A stretch of DNA of 64,000 nucleotides, from positions 3,318,001-3,382,000 of the forward strand of contig NZ_CP102258.1 of assembly GCF_025146565.1 (NCBI RefSeq), written 5' to 3'. The translations under genes and the position numbers were made by a program. The notes beneath the pieces are model-generated. The model saw only the letters and a program-made list of their open reading frames with translations. It was not told where the DNA came from and did not search any database. Below are positions 35,530 to 45,700 of this stretch, piece after piece. Each line of letters begins with the position of its first letter. Position 1 is the stretch's first letter. Origin of the DNA: Bacteroides eggerthii. GTDB lineage: Bacteria; Bacteroidota; Bacteroidia; Bacteroidales; Bacteroidaceae.

Positions 35530-36018
35530 TCATAACGGCTTCAGGTTGATGCGGCTGCTGTAGATGGCGTTCAACTCGTCACGGTACTGTTCCAGGTGGG
35601 CCGAGAGGATATTGTCTATATAGCACGAGATGCTGACGGTCGGCGCTACCACGGAAAGCAGGGTGCGCACCCGTTCGTAGTTGTCACTGCTGACATAGGT
35701 TTGGCGGCGCTCCCTTACAACGTTGTTATCAAACAGATGTTCGGGATAATCCTGCAAGCCGTTCTTTTTCCGGCGTGTTTTCTCCCGGAGGACCGGGGTC
35801 GGTACTTCTTCACCGGAGGATGTGTTAGAATCCTCCACCTTATCAAGTTTGGCAGAAACCCCGGAACGGTTTTCCGTTTCCGATTCCTTGCAATCTTCTT
35901 TTGGGGAGCCGGCAGCGTTGTCTCCATAAATTTTTTCCATGACGGCGGTAGGGATGTCACCCGTCATCATGCTGCGTATCTGCTCCTCGTTGATTTTAAC
36001 CTCTTTTCTCTTTACCAT
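35530..36018 (-). CDS. DUF3408 family ICE protein
   Basis: About 162 residues from MVKRKEVKINEEQIRSMM (ATG 36018; a frame nine residues longer exists). The conserved core is the C-terminal YVSSDNYERVRTLLSVVAPTVSISCYIDNILSAHL (about 105-150), a ribbon-helix-helix-like unit. In CTnDOT-type elements this protein sits beside a ParA-like gene at the start of the transfer region; here no ParA gene is found and the upstream side is an inverted-repeat-rich region. It is convergent with the 137-residue ICE gene. Confidence 0.82.
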   Translation of the reverse strand: MVKRKEVKINEEQIRSMMTGDIPTAVMEKIYGDNAAGSPKEDCKESETENRSGVSAKLDKVEDSNTSSGEEVPTPVLREKTRRKKNGLQDYPEHLFDNNVVRERRQTYVSSDNYERVRTLLSVVAPTVSISCYIDNILSAHLEQYRDELNAIYSSRINLKPL

Positions 36019-36045
36019 AATTCCATATTTTAGATAGTTGGACAA

Positions 36046-36786
36046 TTATTTTCCGGCAGTCTTGTATTTTCTTCACGTCATGAATGTAACAATACGGCCA
36101 TTACCGCATGTGAATATCGCTTAACGGGTATATACATCCACTAAGTAAGTCGGTCATGTATCCAAGCCCCCACGTGTTCCGTCCGGCATTAAGCCGGTCA
36201 CGCATTCACACATGGGAGAGTGGTCGCATTGTCATGTACTTGCATGTGACCGTTCACCCGTTACCCGATGGCCGGGTGTAATAATACACCCCGTACCTGA
36301 TGCGCACTTGGATACTTGTGTGAACGGATACATTCGGACATGCGGCAAAATAACGATAAAATATCCGGATTGCCACTATCATGGCGGCCAGCTGACGGTC
36401 TGTGACACCGTATGTCATCCTGTTACACCGCCCAAGTGTCCCGATAGCTCCGGTTTTGGGTATTCAAGGAGTGATAAAGATGGCGGCGGAAGGGTTTTAT
36501 TGGCGGGAAGCTGTTTATCCACCATATTTCGATTTCTCGGAAGAAAAATTCATGTTCAAACGAACATGGCAAGTTGTGTTTTGGGGCACCCGAAATTATT
36601 TCAGGCACCCCAAAACAACTTGCCGCTCGCCTGAAGGCTCGGGACGGGCTCCACTCCGAAGTCGTTGCGCCTGAAGGCGGAAAATCAGGAACAATAATTT
36701 GAAAATTGGTCACTGTAATCCATAGGCTGTCTCTCAAAAAATGGCCACTATTGAAAAAGGGAATGAACTTTATTCGTGTTTTTAAT
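36046..36786. other. inverted-repeat-rich non-coding region upstream of the DUF3408 gene
   Basis: No gene I believe in 740 bp. It contains CCGGC-attaa-GCCGG near 36183, GTATCCAAG/CTTGGATAC pairs at about 36150 and 36303, and a perfect GGGTGTA-ataa-TACACCC (36274-36291), then the hairpin pair at 36551-36623. In complete CTnDOT-like elements the transfer genes would start here; the density of repeats would fit an oriT, partition site or transfer-gene control region left after a deletion. Confidence 0.55.
36551..36623. repeat. adjacent hairpins, possible ICE oriT
   Basis: CATGTTC-aaac-GAACATG (36551-36568) is perfect. It abuts a longer imperfect inverted repeat with arms near GCAAGTTG-TTTTGGGG (36569-36596) and CCCCAAAA-CAACTTGC (to 36623), with a 2-bp bulge and a few mismatches. 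Confidence 0.6.
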
Positions 36787-36880
36787 CTACTTCAGCCCGT
36801 ATTTCTTCATCTTCCGATACAGTGTTGCGGAATTTATTTTCAGTAACCGCGCCGCTTGTTCTCGATGTCCGTTGCATATT
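36787..36880 (-). pseudogene. 3' remnant of a second RteB-like gene
   Basis: Translation gives CNGHREQAARLLKIN then SATLYRKMKKYGLK and a stop, the Fis-type HTH that also ends the intact regulator at 37662 (CDGHREQAARILNIN). Only about 30 codons remain, with no AAA+ or receiver part. It marks a deletion or duplication junction within the inner element. Confidence 0.7.
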
Positions 36881-36964
36881 TGCAGGCTTATATAATGAAT
36901 TTATCTCTACAAACTCGTCTTTTAATGCTAATACTAATACGAAATAGAACCCCTCTCATTCAAG

Positions 36965-37381
36965 TTATATCCTGCATGGATTACGGTAAATCAGGCAGCA
37001 GATACCGTTGGAAAAAGCTGTGACTTTATGTAACTGCCATTGTCGGGAAGGAAGAATGTCCTGTACGGAATTTCCCTTTCCCATGGAATAAGGAAACAGA
37101 TAAATAATAAGCTCATCCACAAGGTTGTAATGGAATAGCCCACGCAGAAGTTCAAGGGATTCTGTATCATGAACTTCTGCCAGATAGGTAAAAGAAACGG
37201 TTTTGCTGTCTTTCTCGCAAATTAAATCCAGTATGGAGTGAGGTAAGATCCAGGCATTGCAGTGTTCCCGCCAATGAACAAACCCTTTTCTGTGGGTCAT
37301 TACCCATTGCGTCAGCACGTTGTCGGTTTCCGGCAGGAATCCGTCCAGTGTCATTGCTGTTGTTGCCTGTATCTTTGCCAT
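36965..37381 (-). CDS. RibD/dihydrofolate-reductase-like protein
   Basis: About 138 residues from MAKIQATTAMTLDGFLP (ATG 37381; the open frame extends to 37411). That N-terminal strand is typical of RibD C-terminal/dihydrofolate-reductase-like proteins, and the end (LLRGLFHYNLVDELIIYLFPYSMGKG) matches the last helix and strand of the fold. The length is short for the family (usually about 170-180), so the central NADPH-binding part may be reduced. Such genes are seen beside rteA/rteB in CTnDOT-like elements. Substrate unknown. Confidence 0.65.
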   Translation of the reverse strand: MAKIQATTAMTLDGFLPETDNVLTQWVMTHRKGFVHWREHCNAWILPHSILDLICEKDSKTVSFTYLAEVHDTESLELLRGLFHYNLVDELIIYLFPYSMGKGNSVQDILPSRQWQLHKVTAFSNGICCLIYRNPCRI

Positions 37382-37414
37382 GCCATCTGTAAAAAGGAGC
37401 GTGGTTATCACGCA

Positions 37415-37536
37415 CTCAGACAGAGGCTCTGGTAAAGCCTAAAGGAGAATACGCAATACCACGCTATGACAAAGCATAGCATAAGCATTACGCAATCATT
37501 CTCCTTTAACGTCAATTTTCCAGATTTCTGTCTGAG
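37415..37536. repeat. 122-bp long imperfect palindrome
   Basis: The ends CTCAGACAGA (37415-37424) and TCTGTCTGAG (37527-37536) are perfect. Inside pair CTGG/CCAG, TAAAGGAGAAT/ATTCTCCTTTA, GCAAT/ATTGC-like stretches and CATAG/CTATG around the centre. It could be a MITE-like element, an attC-like folded site or an RNA hairpin near the RteA/RteB operon end. Confidence 0.65.
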
Positions 37537-37661
37537 AAGCTTGCGCTCTTATGTTATATATAAACAGCGACTGCCACATGGACAGTATGCCGCCTTTTTC
37601 ACTATTTAAGTACAAAAATAAAGATATCCAGCGACATTTGCACTATTTTTAGCCGTCAAAT

Positions 37662-38978
37662 TCATTTCAACCCGTATTTCTTCATCTTCCTGTACAGTGT
37701 GGCAGGGTTGATGTTCAGTATTCTCGCCGCCTGTTCCCGATGCCCGTCACAGGCATTGAGAGCCCTGATAATGTTTTCTTTCTCAAACGCTTCACCTTTC
37801 AGGGGCCGGATTGCAGGCATATTCGTTTCCTCATCCAAACAGGTATCGGCTGCAATGTCAAGCCCGTCCATATCCAGCATCGGCGTTTCCGCAATAAGCA
37901 CGGCTCGTTTGATACGGTTTTGCAGTTCACGCACGTTGCCCGGCCACCGGTAGGCAAGCATCCTGCGTTTGGCATCCTCCGTAAATCCTTGTGTCTCCCT
38001 TGTCAGTTCTTTCGAGAAGCGTTCGCGGAAAAACTCCGCCAACGGGAGGATGTCTTCCGGGCACTCTTCCAGGGATGGCTGCCGGATCTCAAACTCGTTC
38101 AGACGGTGGTAAAGGTCTTCCCTGAACCGTCCCTCCTTGATGGCCTGTTCCATATTCTCGTTTGTCGCGGAAATGACCCTGACATCCGAAATCCGTTCCC
38201 AGCCGCTACCAATCGGGGTATATACATTCTCCTGCAATACCCGGAGGAGCATGGATTGGATTTCATGCGGCATCGTGCCTATCTCGTCAAGGAACAACGT
38301 GCCGCCTTTCGCCAGGTCGAAATATCCGCTCTTTGCCATGTCCGCCCCGGTGAACGCGCCTTTCTCGTACCCGAAGAACAATGAAGCGGCCAGTTCACGG
38401 GGCAATGCACCACAGTTTACGGCGACAAAAGGCTTGCCGTATCGTTCGCTATTGTTATGGATGGTCTGCGCCACCGACTCCTTGCCGGTCCCGTTGGCCC
38501 CGAGTATCATTACGGACATATCGGACGGGGCAACCAGCCTGGCAAACTTTTCCACTTTCAGTAGCATGGGGCTTGTGCGGTGAAACAACTGCCGTTCCTG
38601 CTTTCTCACGGTGGCTACCGGATGGAACACATCTTCCGCCAGTTCCAGCAGGTGATCCCTGTGCACAGGTTTGGGCAGGTAGTCCCTGGCTCCCAGTTTG
38701 ATGGTACGCACAACGTCCGGAACGGAAACGTATTCGGTCGTTATGATGAACGGGATGTCTTTCTTCTCCTTGCGCAGCCATTCCAAAAGGGAAATGCCGT
38801 CGCCTTCGGGCAACCGTACGTCCGACAATATAAGGTCGAACTGCATCCGGCGTATCAACGAGCGGGCTATCGGCTCGCTCATGGCTGTCATCGCTTCATA
38901 ACCGGCCCGGGAAAGCCAATCTTTCTGTATTTGCGACAGCCCCACGTTGTCTTCAACTATCAGTATCTTCCGTTTCAT
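37662..38978 (-). CDS. RteB-like sigma-54-dependent response regulator
   Basis: 438 residues. Receiver domain (1-120) with ILIVEDN, phospho-acceptor DLILSDVRLP and the Lys in DYLPKP; AAA+ domain with Walker A GANGTGKES, the sigma-54 contact GAFTGAD and LFLDEIGTMP; C-terminal Fis-type HTH (REQAARILNINPATLYRKMK). Order, size and element context match RteB of CTnDOT, which activates rteC and so element excision. Overlap of 26 bp with the upstream kinase gene supports one two-gene operon. Confidence 0.88.
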   Translation of the reverse strand: MKRKILIVEDNVGLSQIQKDWLSRAGYEAMTAMSEPIARSLIRRMQFDLILSDVRLPEGDGISLLEWLRKEKKDIPFIITTEYVSVPDVVRTIKLGARDYLPKPVHRDHLLELAEDVFHPVATVRKQERQLFHRTSPMLLKVEKFARLVAPSDMSVMILGANGTGKESVAQTIHNNSERYGKPFVAVNCGALPRELAASLFFGYEKGAFTGADMAKSGYFDLAKGGTLFLDEIGTMPHEIQSMLLRVLQENVYTPIGSGWERISDVRVISATNENMEQAIKEGRFREDLYHRLNEFEIRQPSLEECPEDILPLAEFFRERFSKELTRETQGFTEDAKRRMLAYRWPGNVRELQNRIKRAVLIAETPMLDMDGLDIAADTCLDEETNMPAIRPLKGEAFEKENIIRALNACDGHREQAARILNINPATLYRKMKKYGLK

Positions 38979-41271
38979 TCGTCAGTCTTTCTATCTCGGC
39001 TTCCGCCGCCTTGATGAGCATGGCGGTGCTATCTATTATCTGCCGGGTATATTCGTTTAACTCTTTGTCGCTTGTTTCACTGTCTTTCAATAAAGTCCGG
39101 TAAGCCAGCAGGGGTTCCGCCATCCGTAGGAATTCCCACATCGGTTGCATCCTGTGGGTTATTTCACGCAACTTCTGCCGGCCGCCGGCTCTTATGGCGG
39201 CCTCAAGTTCCTCCTTGTCCTTTTCCGACTGGGATATGAAGGAAAGCAGGGCCTTGTGCTTGTCGCTGACCTCGGAGAGTACCATGCTGAAATCAACCTT
39301 TTGCTCCCATCGATCTGTTCTTATCCTCGAAAGCAAACCGAGTAGTTCCGAAGAAGAAAACGGTTTATAGATGTAGTCTGTAAATCCGGCATGGAGAAAA
39401 GCGTCTTTGTCTCTGTCTCCACGTGCTGTCATGGCTACAATAGGGATAGTATGGGAGTTTCTGATGTTCGAGTTGCGCAATAAGGTTAGTAAATCAAAAC
39501 CGTTGGTACCCGGCATTTGAATGTCGGAAAGCAACAAGTCATAATCCTTGCCCCGCATCGCCTTGACCACTTCCTTGGAGGTTACGCAGGTCGTACAATT
39601 CATCCCGTTACGCTCCAACATCTCTTTTATCACATTCAACAGCATCGTGTCGTCATCAATGACAAGTACATTCCGAGGCAAATGTGCCGGATGTGGGATT
39701 ATCAGGCTTTCGCTCTCTACCGTTTCATCCGTGGTTTTCAATGGAAGTGTCACGCGGAACGTGCTACCCTGGTCAATGCCGCTCGTCACGTCTATTGTCC
39801 CGCCAAGCAGGTTGACAAGACCTTTTGTTATCGGCAGACCCAATCCGAAACCTTCCGTGTTCCTGACGGAACCCAACCGTTCAAACGGGCGGAAGATACG
39901 TGAAAGCGCATCTTCACTCATGCCTATGCCGGTATCCTTGATTTCCAATACTAATTCACCTTCATTATAACGGGCATTCAAACTGATAGTGCCGGTTTCC
40001 GTAAATTTAACGGCATTGCTGAGCAGGTTGTCCAAAATCTGTTCGATACGGTCCACGTCACCGCAAAGCTTGACATCGGTACCGATAAAATCGTGACTGA
40101 ATAGGATGCCTTTGTTATTGACCACATGGGAAAAGCCAAAAGCAATACGTTCCAACAGGGCGCTCAGGTTGAACGGCACATCGTTGCGGGTTTCTTTTGC
40201 CTCGTTCAGACGGTACACGTCCAGCAGGTTGTTGAGCAGGTGTACAACGTGCCGGCACACGATCCTGATGTTATTCAGGTGCGTGTTCCTTCGCTTCTTT
40301 TCACGGGTATCCATGGCAAGTTCCGCGCTGCCACTGATGACGTTCAGAGGAGCACGAATGTCATGGGAAATTGTCAAGATGATATTCTTCCGCATCTCCA
40401 GCAATGCGATGTTTTGTTCTATCGTTTCTTCCAGATGCTTCCTGTTTTTTGCCTTGACCTTAATATCCCGTTGTATGACAAGATACGAAATGAACAATAG
40501 AATGATTGAGAATATAATCAAGCCGGTAATGACAAAAGTCGAATGTTCATAGGATGCTTTCAGACGCTTTTCTTTGCTCCTAAATGCGTTCCATGTTTGC
40601 TCGTCCAGACTTGTAATAAGTAAACGCAATTTCCGGTTAAGTTCTTTATTGCACAACCGTAGGCTGTCTGTATAAGTTTCTATGTCCCGTTTCCGTTTAT
40701 TCAACAACGAGATCAGTTCCTTATCCGGTGCGCTTTGCCTGGTTGTAAGAGCCGGCATCTGTACGGTTTCCTTGCCGCCGAAGAATCCGGCGATACCTTT
40801 CTTCTTTCGGGTAACGGTCCGGGTGGTTGTCTGTGTCGTTACAGTCGGTTTTTGATGGAATAGAAGGCTATCCGTTTTCTTTTGTTCTCGGGTCGCTTCC
40901 ATTATTTGAAACAGATGGTCTTCTTTGGCTGCTAACAATGTACGAAGAGAATCTATCTGTTCGGGTTGTATGAAGTCCTTGCATTGTATACGTAATGTTT
41001 GCAGCATGGAATCAGTCCGTACACGTCGTTCCCGATAAGCCAGGGAATCCTCATCGTTCCATACCATGACGGATTCACCGTAAGTTACTAACGTGGTCAC
41101 ATAGCGGTGGGCGGTATTGATATTGTGCTGGGTTTGAAAAATAGCGATTGATTCATTCTCTATTTTCTGTACACGACTACGCTCGTGCAGAACAATAGCG
41201 ACCATGCTACCGATGATCGCCATTAAAAGGAAATATCCCACAAATATCTTATGCTGCAAAAGTATTTTCAT
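38953..41271 (-). CDS. RteA-like hybrid sensor histidine kinase
   Basis: About 772 residues from MKILLQHKIFVGYFLLMA (a frame 21 residues longer is open). Two membrane helices (near 10-28 and 250-272) bracket an extracytoplasmic sensor of about 220 residues. Then come the kinase core with TISHDIRAPLN as the phospho-His box, ATP-binding NLLSNAVKF, DTGIGMSED and GFGLGLPITKGL, and a receiver domain (VLVIDDD, LLLSDIQMPG, YKPF). A helical Hpt-like tail ends the protein. It should phosphorylate the RteB-like regulator encoded next. RteA of CTnDOT is known to be needed for tetracycline induction; what this one senses is unknown. Confidence 0.88.
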   Translation of the reverse strand: MKILLQHKIFVGYFLLMAIIGSMVAIVLHERSRVQKIENESIAIFQTQHNINTAHRYVTTLVTYGESVMVWNDEDSLAYRERRVRTDSMLQTLRIQCKDFIQPEQIDSLRTLLAAKEDHLFQIMEATREQKKTDSLLFHQKPTVTTQTTTRTVTRKKKGIAGFFGGKETVQMPALTTRQSAPDKELISLLNKRKRDIETYTDSLRLCNKELNRKLRLLITSLDEQTWNAFRSKEKRLKASYEHSTFVITGLIIFSIILLFISYLVIQRDIKVKAKNRKHLEETIEQNIALLEMRKNIILTISHDIRAPLNVISGSAELAMDTREKKRRNTHLNNIRIVCRHVVHLLNNLLDVYRLNEAKETRNDVPFNLSALLERIAFGFSHVVNNKGILFSHDFIGTDVKLCGDVDRIEQILDNLLSNAVKFTETGTISLNARYNEGELVLEIKDTGIGMSEDALSRIFRPFERLGSVRNTEGFGLGLPITKGLVNLLGGTIDVTSGIDQGSTFRVTLPLKTTDETVESESLIIPHPAHLPRNVLVIDDDTMLLNVIKEMLERNGMNCTTCVTSKEVVKAMRGKDYDLLLSDIQMPGTNGFDLLTLLRNSNIRNSHTIPIVAMTARGDRDKDAFLHAGFTDYIYKPFSSSELLGLLSRIRTDRWEQKVDFSMVLSEVSDKHKALLSFISQSEKDKEELEAAIRAGGRQKLREITHRMQPMWEFLRMAEPLLAYRTLLKDSETSDKELNEYTRQIIDSTAMLIKAAEAEIERLTNETEDTDS

Positions 41272-41393
41272 TGGCTTGATATCTTTACAATCCAAATATT
41301 GCTTTCGTACAATATCTACATGCGGCAGAATCACGAAAAATATCCGAGATGAATAAAACTAATAATAATTTCAAATTTTTCTATTTATTGCAG

Positions 41394-42752
41394 TTACATT
41401 CCTCCTCCCAACGCATGGTAAAGTTTAATTATACTTTGTATGCGTTCAAAACGAGTTTGTAACTGTTGCACTTCCGCTTCGAGAAGAGACTGTTTGGCGG
41501 TCAGCACTTCCAGATAGGTGGTATTGGAATGACGCATCAGCGATTCTGTCTTTCGCACAGCATCGCATAATGTTTCAACCTGCCGAGCATTGATTTCAAT
41601 TTGCGATTTTGCCGTCTGCCATGCGGTCAGAGCATCGTTCACTTCCTTTCCTGCGTTCAGTAATGATTGCCGGAACAACAGTTTGGCTTCTTCCTGACGG
41701 CTTTTGGCTATCTTCAAGTTGGCGATGTTTACGCCCCGGTTGAATAACGGCTGTGTCAGGGAACCGATGGCATTAAGTAACCATTGTCCGGGATTTACGA
41801 TTACGCCACCGCCGTTATTAGTCCATCCAAGAATTCCCGAGAGGGTAATATTGGGATAGAAGGCGGCACGGGCCGCATTGGTGGCGTAGAATGCTTGCGC
41901 CAGTTCCATTTCAGCCTGACGCACGTCGGGACGGTTGGAAAGCAGTTGCAAAGGGACTCCGATCGAGACAGTATCGGGGAAAGCAGCCTCGGCCAGATCA
42001 CTTCGTCCAATCGAGTGTGACGGCATGGCAAGTATCGCAGACAGGGCGTTTTCTGTTTCGGAAATACTCTTGCGTATGGATAACAGGGATGCTTCGAGTC
42101 GCATCACGTTCGCCTTTGCCTGCAATACGCCGGCCTCGTTTGATTTCCCCACTTTTTTCAACGCTTCAAGAGTGCGTACGGTAGTCCGCCAGTTCTCCAA
42201 AGTCCGGTTACTTATTGTCATTTGTGCGTCAAGCATGGCAAGGGTGTAGTAACTGTCTGCAATAGTGGCGACAAGCTGTGTCTGTACGGCCTGCCGGTAG
42301 GCACGGCTTCCTTGCAATGCGGCGGCTGCACCACGCTTTGCCGCCGTAAGTTTGCCGAAGATGTCCAGTTCCCAACTTGCCGACGCTCCCACATTATATG
42401 TTTTTGCCGTTGCCCCGTCATGTTTATTGGCATTACCTTCGGCAGTCAGTCCCAGTGATGGAAGATATGATAGTCTGGCAGTCATCAGGGCGGCTTCTGC
42501 CGCTTCCACACGCAACCGTGCCACATTGAGGTCTGTGTTCCGTTCAAGTCCCGTTTCAATCAAGGACTGGAGTTTCGGGTCGGTAAACATCTCCCGCCAC
42601 GACAGGGGCGCTATGTTCGTTGTATCAATGTCCGTTGGTACGTCCCGATACAGATTCTCCGTTGAGAGGTCAGGGCGATGATACCGGCTGTATGTACCAC
42701 AACTGACAAACATCCATCCCGACAATATGATATATATTACTGTCTTCTTCAT
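41394..42752 (-). CDS. RND efflux outer-membrane factor (NodT/OprM-type lipoprotein)
   Basis: 452 residues. Lipoprotein signal (IYIILSGWMFVSCGTYSRY) with the lipid Cys at about residue 19. Two repeats of the TolC/OprM family are visible, each with a long helical pair; LLSNRPDVRQAEMELAQAF and NLKIAKSRQEEAKL are typical. It forms a trimeric outer-membrane channel. It begins 1 bp after the pump gene stop. Together with that pump and the adaptor encoded upstream it makes a complete tripartite exporter. Confidence 0.93.
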   Translation of the reverse strand: MKKTVIYIILSGWMFVSCGTYSRYHRPDLSTENLYRDVPTDIDTTNIAPLSWREMFTDPKLQSLIETGLERNTDLNVARLRVEAAEAALMTARLSYLPSLGLTAEGNANKHDGATAKTYNVGASASWELDIFGKLTAAKRGAAAALQGSRAYRQAVQTQLVATIADSYYTLAMLDAQMTISNRTLENWRTTVRTLEALKKVGKSNEAGVLQAKANVMRLEASLLSIRKSISETENALSAILAMPSHSIGRSDLAEAAFPDTVSIGVPLQLLSNRPDVRQAEMELAQAFYATNAARAAFYPNITLSGILGWTNNGGGVIVNPGQWLLNAIGSLTQPLFNRGVNIANLKIAKSRQEEAKLLFRQSLLNAGKEVNDALTAWQTAKSQIEINARQVETLCDAVRKTESLMRHSNTTYLEVLTAKQSLLEAEVQQLQTRFERIQSIIKLYHALGGGM

Positions 42753-45700
42753 TTAATTATGCTTAACACGTTCTTGGATATATTGGAATACAATAAACAG
42801 TGACGGCACAAGGAACAACAGAGCCAAAGTACCGACAATCATTCCGCCGATTACACCTGTGGCAAGCGAACGGCTGCCATTGGCACCCACGCCGTGAGCC
42901 ATCATCAGCGGGATAAGACCGAACACCATGGACAACACGGTCATCAATATGGGGCGCAGGCGGACTTTTGCCGCACTGTATGCCGCCTGTGCCAGCGTCA
43001 TGCCTTCCGACCGCCGCTTGCCGGCGTATTCGGTAAGCAGGATGGCTGTCTTGGCAAGCAGGCCGATAATCATGATCAGTCCAGTCTGCATATAGATGTT
43101 GTTCTCCAGTCCGAACAGCCATGCAAACAGGAAGCTGCCCATCAGTCCGCAAGGCACGGACAATAATACGGCAAACGGAATGAATGCACTTTCATAGAGA
43201 GCGCATAATATCAAGTATATCAAGACCATGCAGAGCACGAATATTAACGAGGCATTGTTGGTAGTCTTGCTCTCCTCGCGAGACAGACCTCCGAACTCGT
43301 AGCTGCAAGTGGCAGGAAGTACCTCACGTGCAGTCTCTCCGATAGCCTTAATTACCTGACCGGAGCTGTAACCCGATGCAGGAGAGCCATTGATGGATAT
43401 GGCGTTGAAAAGATTGAACCGTGTAAGGTCGGAAGGACCGTTGGTTTTGGTCAGACGCACGAACTGGCTCAGTGGTGCCATACTGCCATCAACGGTACGC
43501 ACGTACATCAGATTGAGCGATTCAGTATTTATGCGGTACTCTGCCGGCGCCTGCATGGTGACATGATAGAGTTTGGAAAATCGGTTGAAGTCCGATACAT
43601 ACGAACCGGTATAATATCCGGAAAGCGTGGACAGCACATCGGCCGGAGAGACGCCCGACTGTTCGCATTTCGCTGCGTCAATGTCCACCCAATACTGGGG
43701 ATAGTCAGTGGCAAAGGACGAATAGACTTCACCTATTTCGGGACGGCGGAACAGTGCCTCTACGAATTTATCCGCTTCCTTCTTGAATGCGGCAATGTCT
43801 CCTCCCGTTTTGTCCTGCAAGTAGAGTTCAAAACCGTTACCCATGCCGTAACCTGCAATCATCGGTGGCGACATGGCGAATACTGTAGCATCGGAAATGT
43901 CAGAGGTACCGGCATAAATCTTGCCTATCACGCCATCCACCGACTGCCCTTCGCCCTTGCGCTGGTCCCAGTCCTTGAGTGTCATGAAATACATGGCCTG
44001 CGAAGGACCGGAACCGCTGAACGAAAATCCTGCCACCGCTCCGCTGTATTCAATCTCGCCGATGCTGTCAAGACGGCTGTTGATACGCTCCATTACTTTG
44101 TTTGTCTGAGCCATGGAGGAGCCGGGCTTCGTGTTCATGCTCACCATTACCGTTCCGGTGTCCTCCTGCGGGATAAGCCCCGTTTTCGTCACATTGACAA
44201 ACAAGACCAGCAGCCCGAATGAGACAGCAATAGTGCCCCACAATAGCCACCTGCGATGGATGATATATAGTACCGCGCGTACATAACGGCGACTCAAACG
44301 GTCGAAGACAGCATTGAACGCTTTACGGAAGCGTGCCGCAAAATTATTCTTCGTGTTTCCATGTTCGTCGATATAAGGTTTCAGGAACAAAGCACACAAC
44401 GCAGGTGAGAGGGTGAATGCATTGACCGCCGAGATGCCCACGGCAACCGCCATCGTGATGCCGAACTGGGCATAGAAAGCCCCGGAAGTGCCGCCCATCA
44501 TTGCCACAGGGATAAACACTGCCATGAAAATAATGGTAGAAGTCAGGATGGCCGACGAAACGCCTTTCATCGCATCATCAGCGGCAAGTACAGGCGACTG
44601 ATAACCCTCGTCGAACTTAGCCTGCACAGCCTCCACCACCACGATGGCATCATCCACCACCGTACCTATAGCAAGCACAAGGGCAAAAAGTGTGAGCAGG
44701 TTGATGGAAAAGCCTATCATGGACATCACAGCGAACGTACCGATAATGGAGACGAAAATGGATATCGTAGGAATAAGCGTGGACTTAATATCTTGCAAAA
44801 ACACATATACCACCACGATAACCAGAAGTATCGCTTCAATAAGTGTCCGGATGACAGAATTGATAGAGGCGTACAAGAACTTGTTGGTATCGGTAAGCAC
44901 CACGAACTCAGCCCCTTCCGGCAGGTCGCGCTTCAAGTCATCAAGTACCTCATGAATTTCATTGATGGTGCTTGATGCGTTGGAACCGGCTTTCTGGTTG
45001 ATAAGCATTATAGCCGCCGGATGGCCATTCACTTCGGTAGAATAGTTATAATATTCATCGCCGAGTTCCACGTTAGCCACATCTTTCAGCCGCAGCACGT
45101 CACCACCGGGCAGGGACTTGATTACCAGTTCGCCGAACTCTTTCGCTGTAGAGAGACGTCCACGATACTTCATCGTGTATTCATTGGCCGTAGGATGATT
45201 GGCTCCGAACGAACCGGTGGCAGCCTCAATATTCTGTTTGGCCAAGACGGATGATATATCATCGGGAATCAGTCCGTATTGTGCCATCTTGTCGGGACGC
45301 AGCCAAAGGCGCATACTGTAGTTGGAGCCGAACAGTTGCGTCTTCCCCACACCGCCGATACGCTTTAACTTCGGTTCCACATTGATCTTTACGTAATTGT
45401 TGAGAAATGTCTGGTCAAAACGGTCATCGGGAGAATAAAGTGCAAATGTCAGCAGCTCGGCGTTCTGCTGTTTCTCGGTGGTGACACCGGTCTTGGTGGC
45501 TTCTGCCGGAAGCTGGCTTAACACGCCGTTGACGCGGTTTTGCACATTTACCGCCGCCATATCGGCATTGGCCCCCTGCTTGAAATAGATGTTGATGGAA
45601 GCATCGCCCGTATTGGAGGCCGTGGAGGTCATATAGGTCATGTCCTCCACACCATTGATGGCTTCTTCCAAAGGAACTATTACAGCTTTCTGCACCGTCT

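Noticed and set aside
36212..36737. Three overlapping open frames in the repeat-rich ICE region
   Set aside because: They have no homology to known proteins, lie on both strands over inverted repeats and show no coupling to neighbours.
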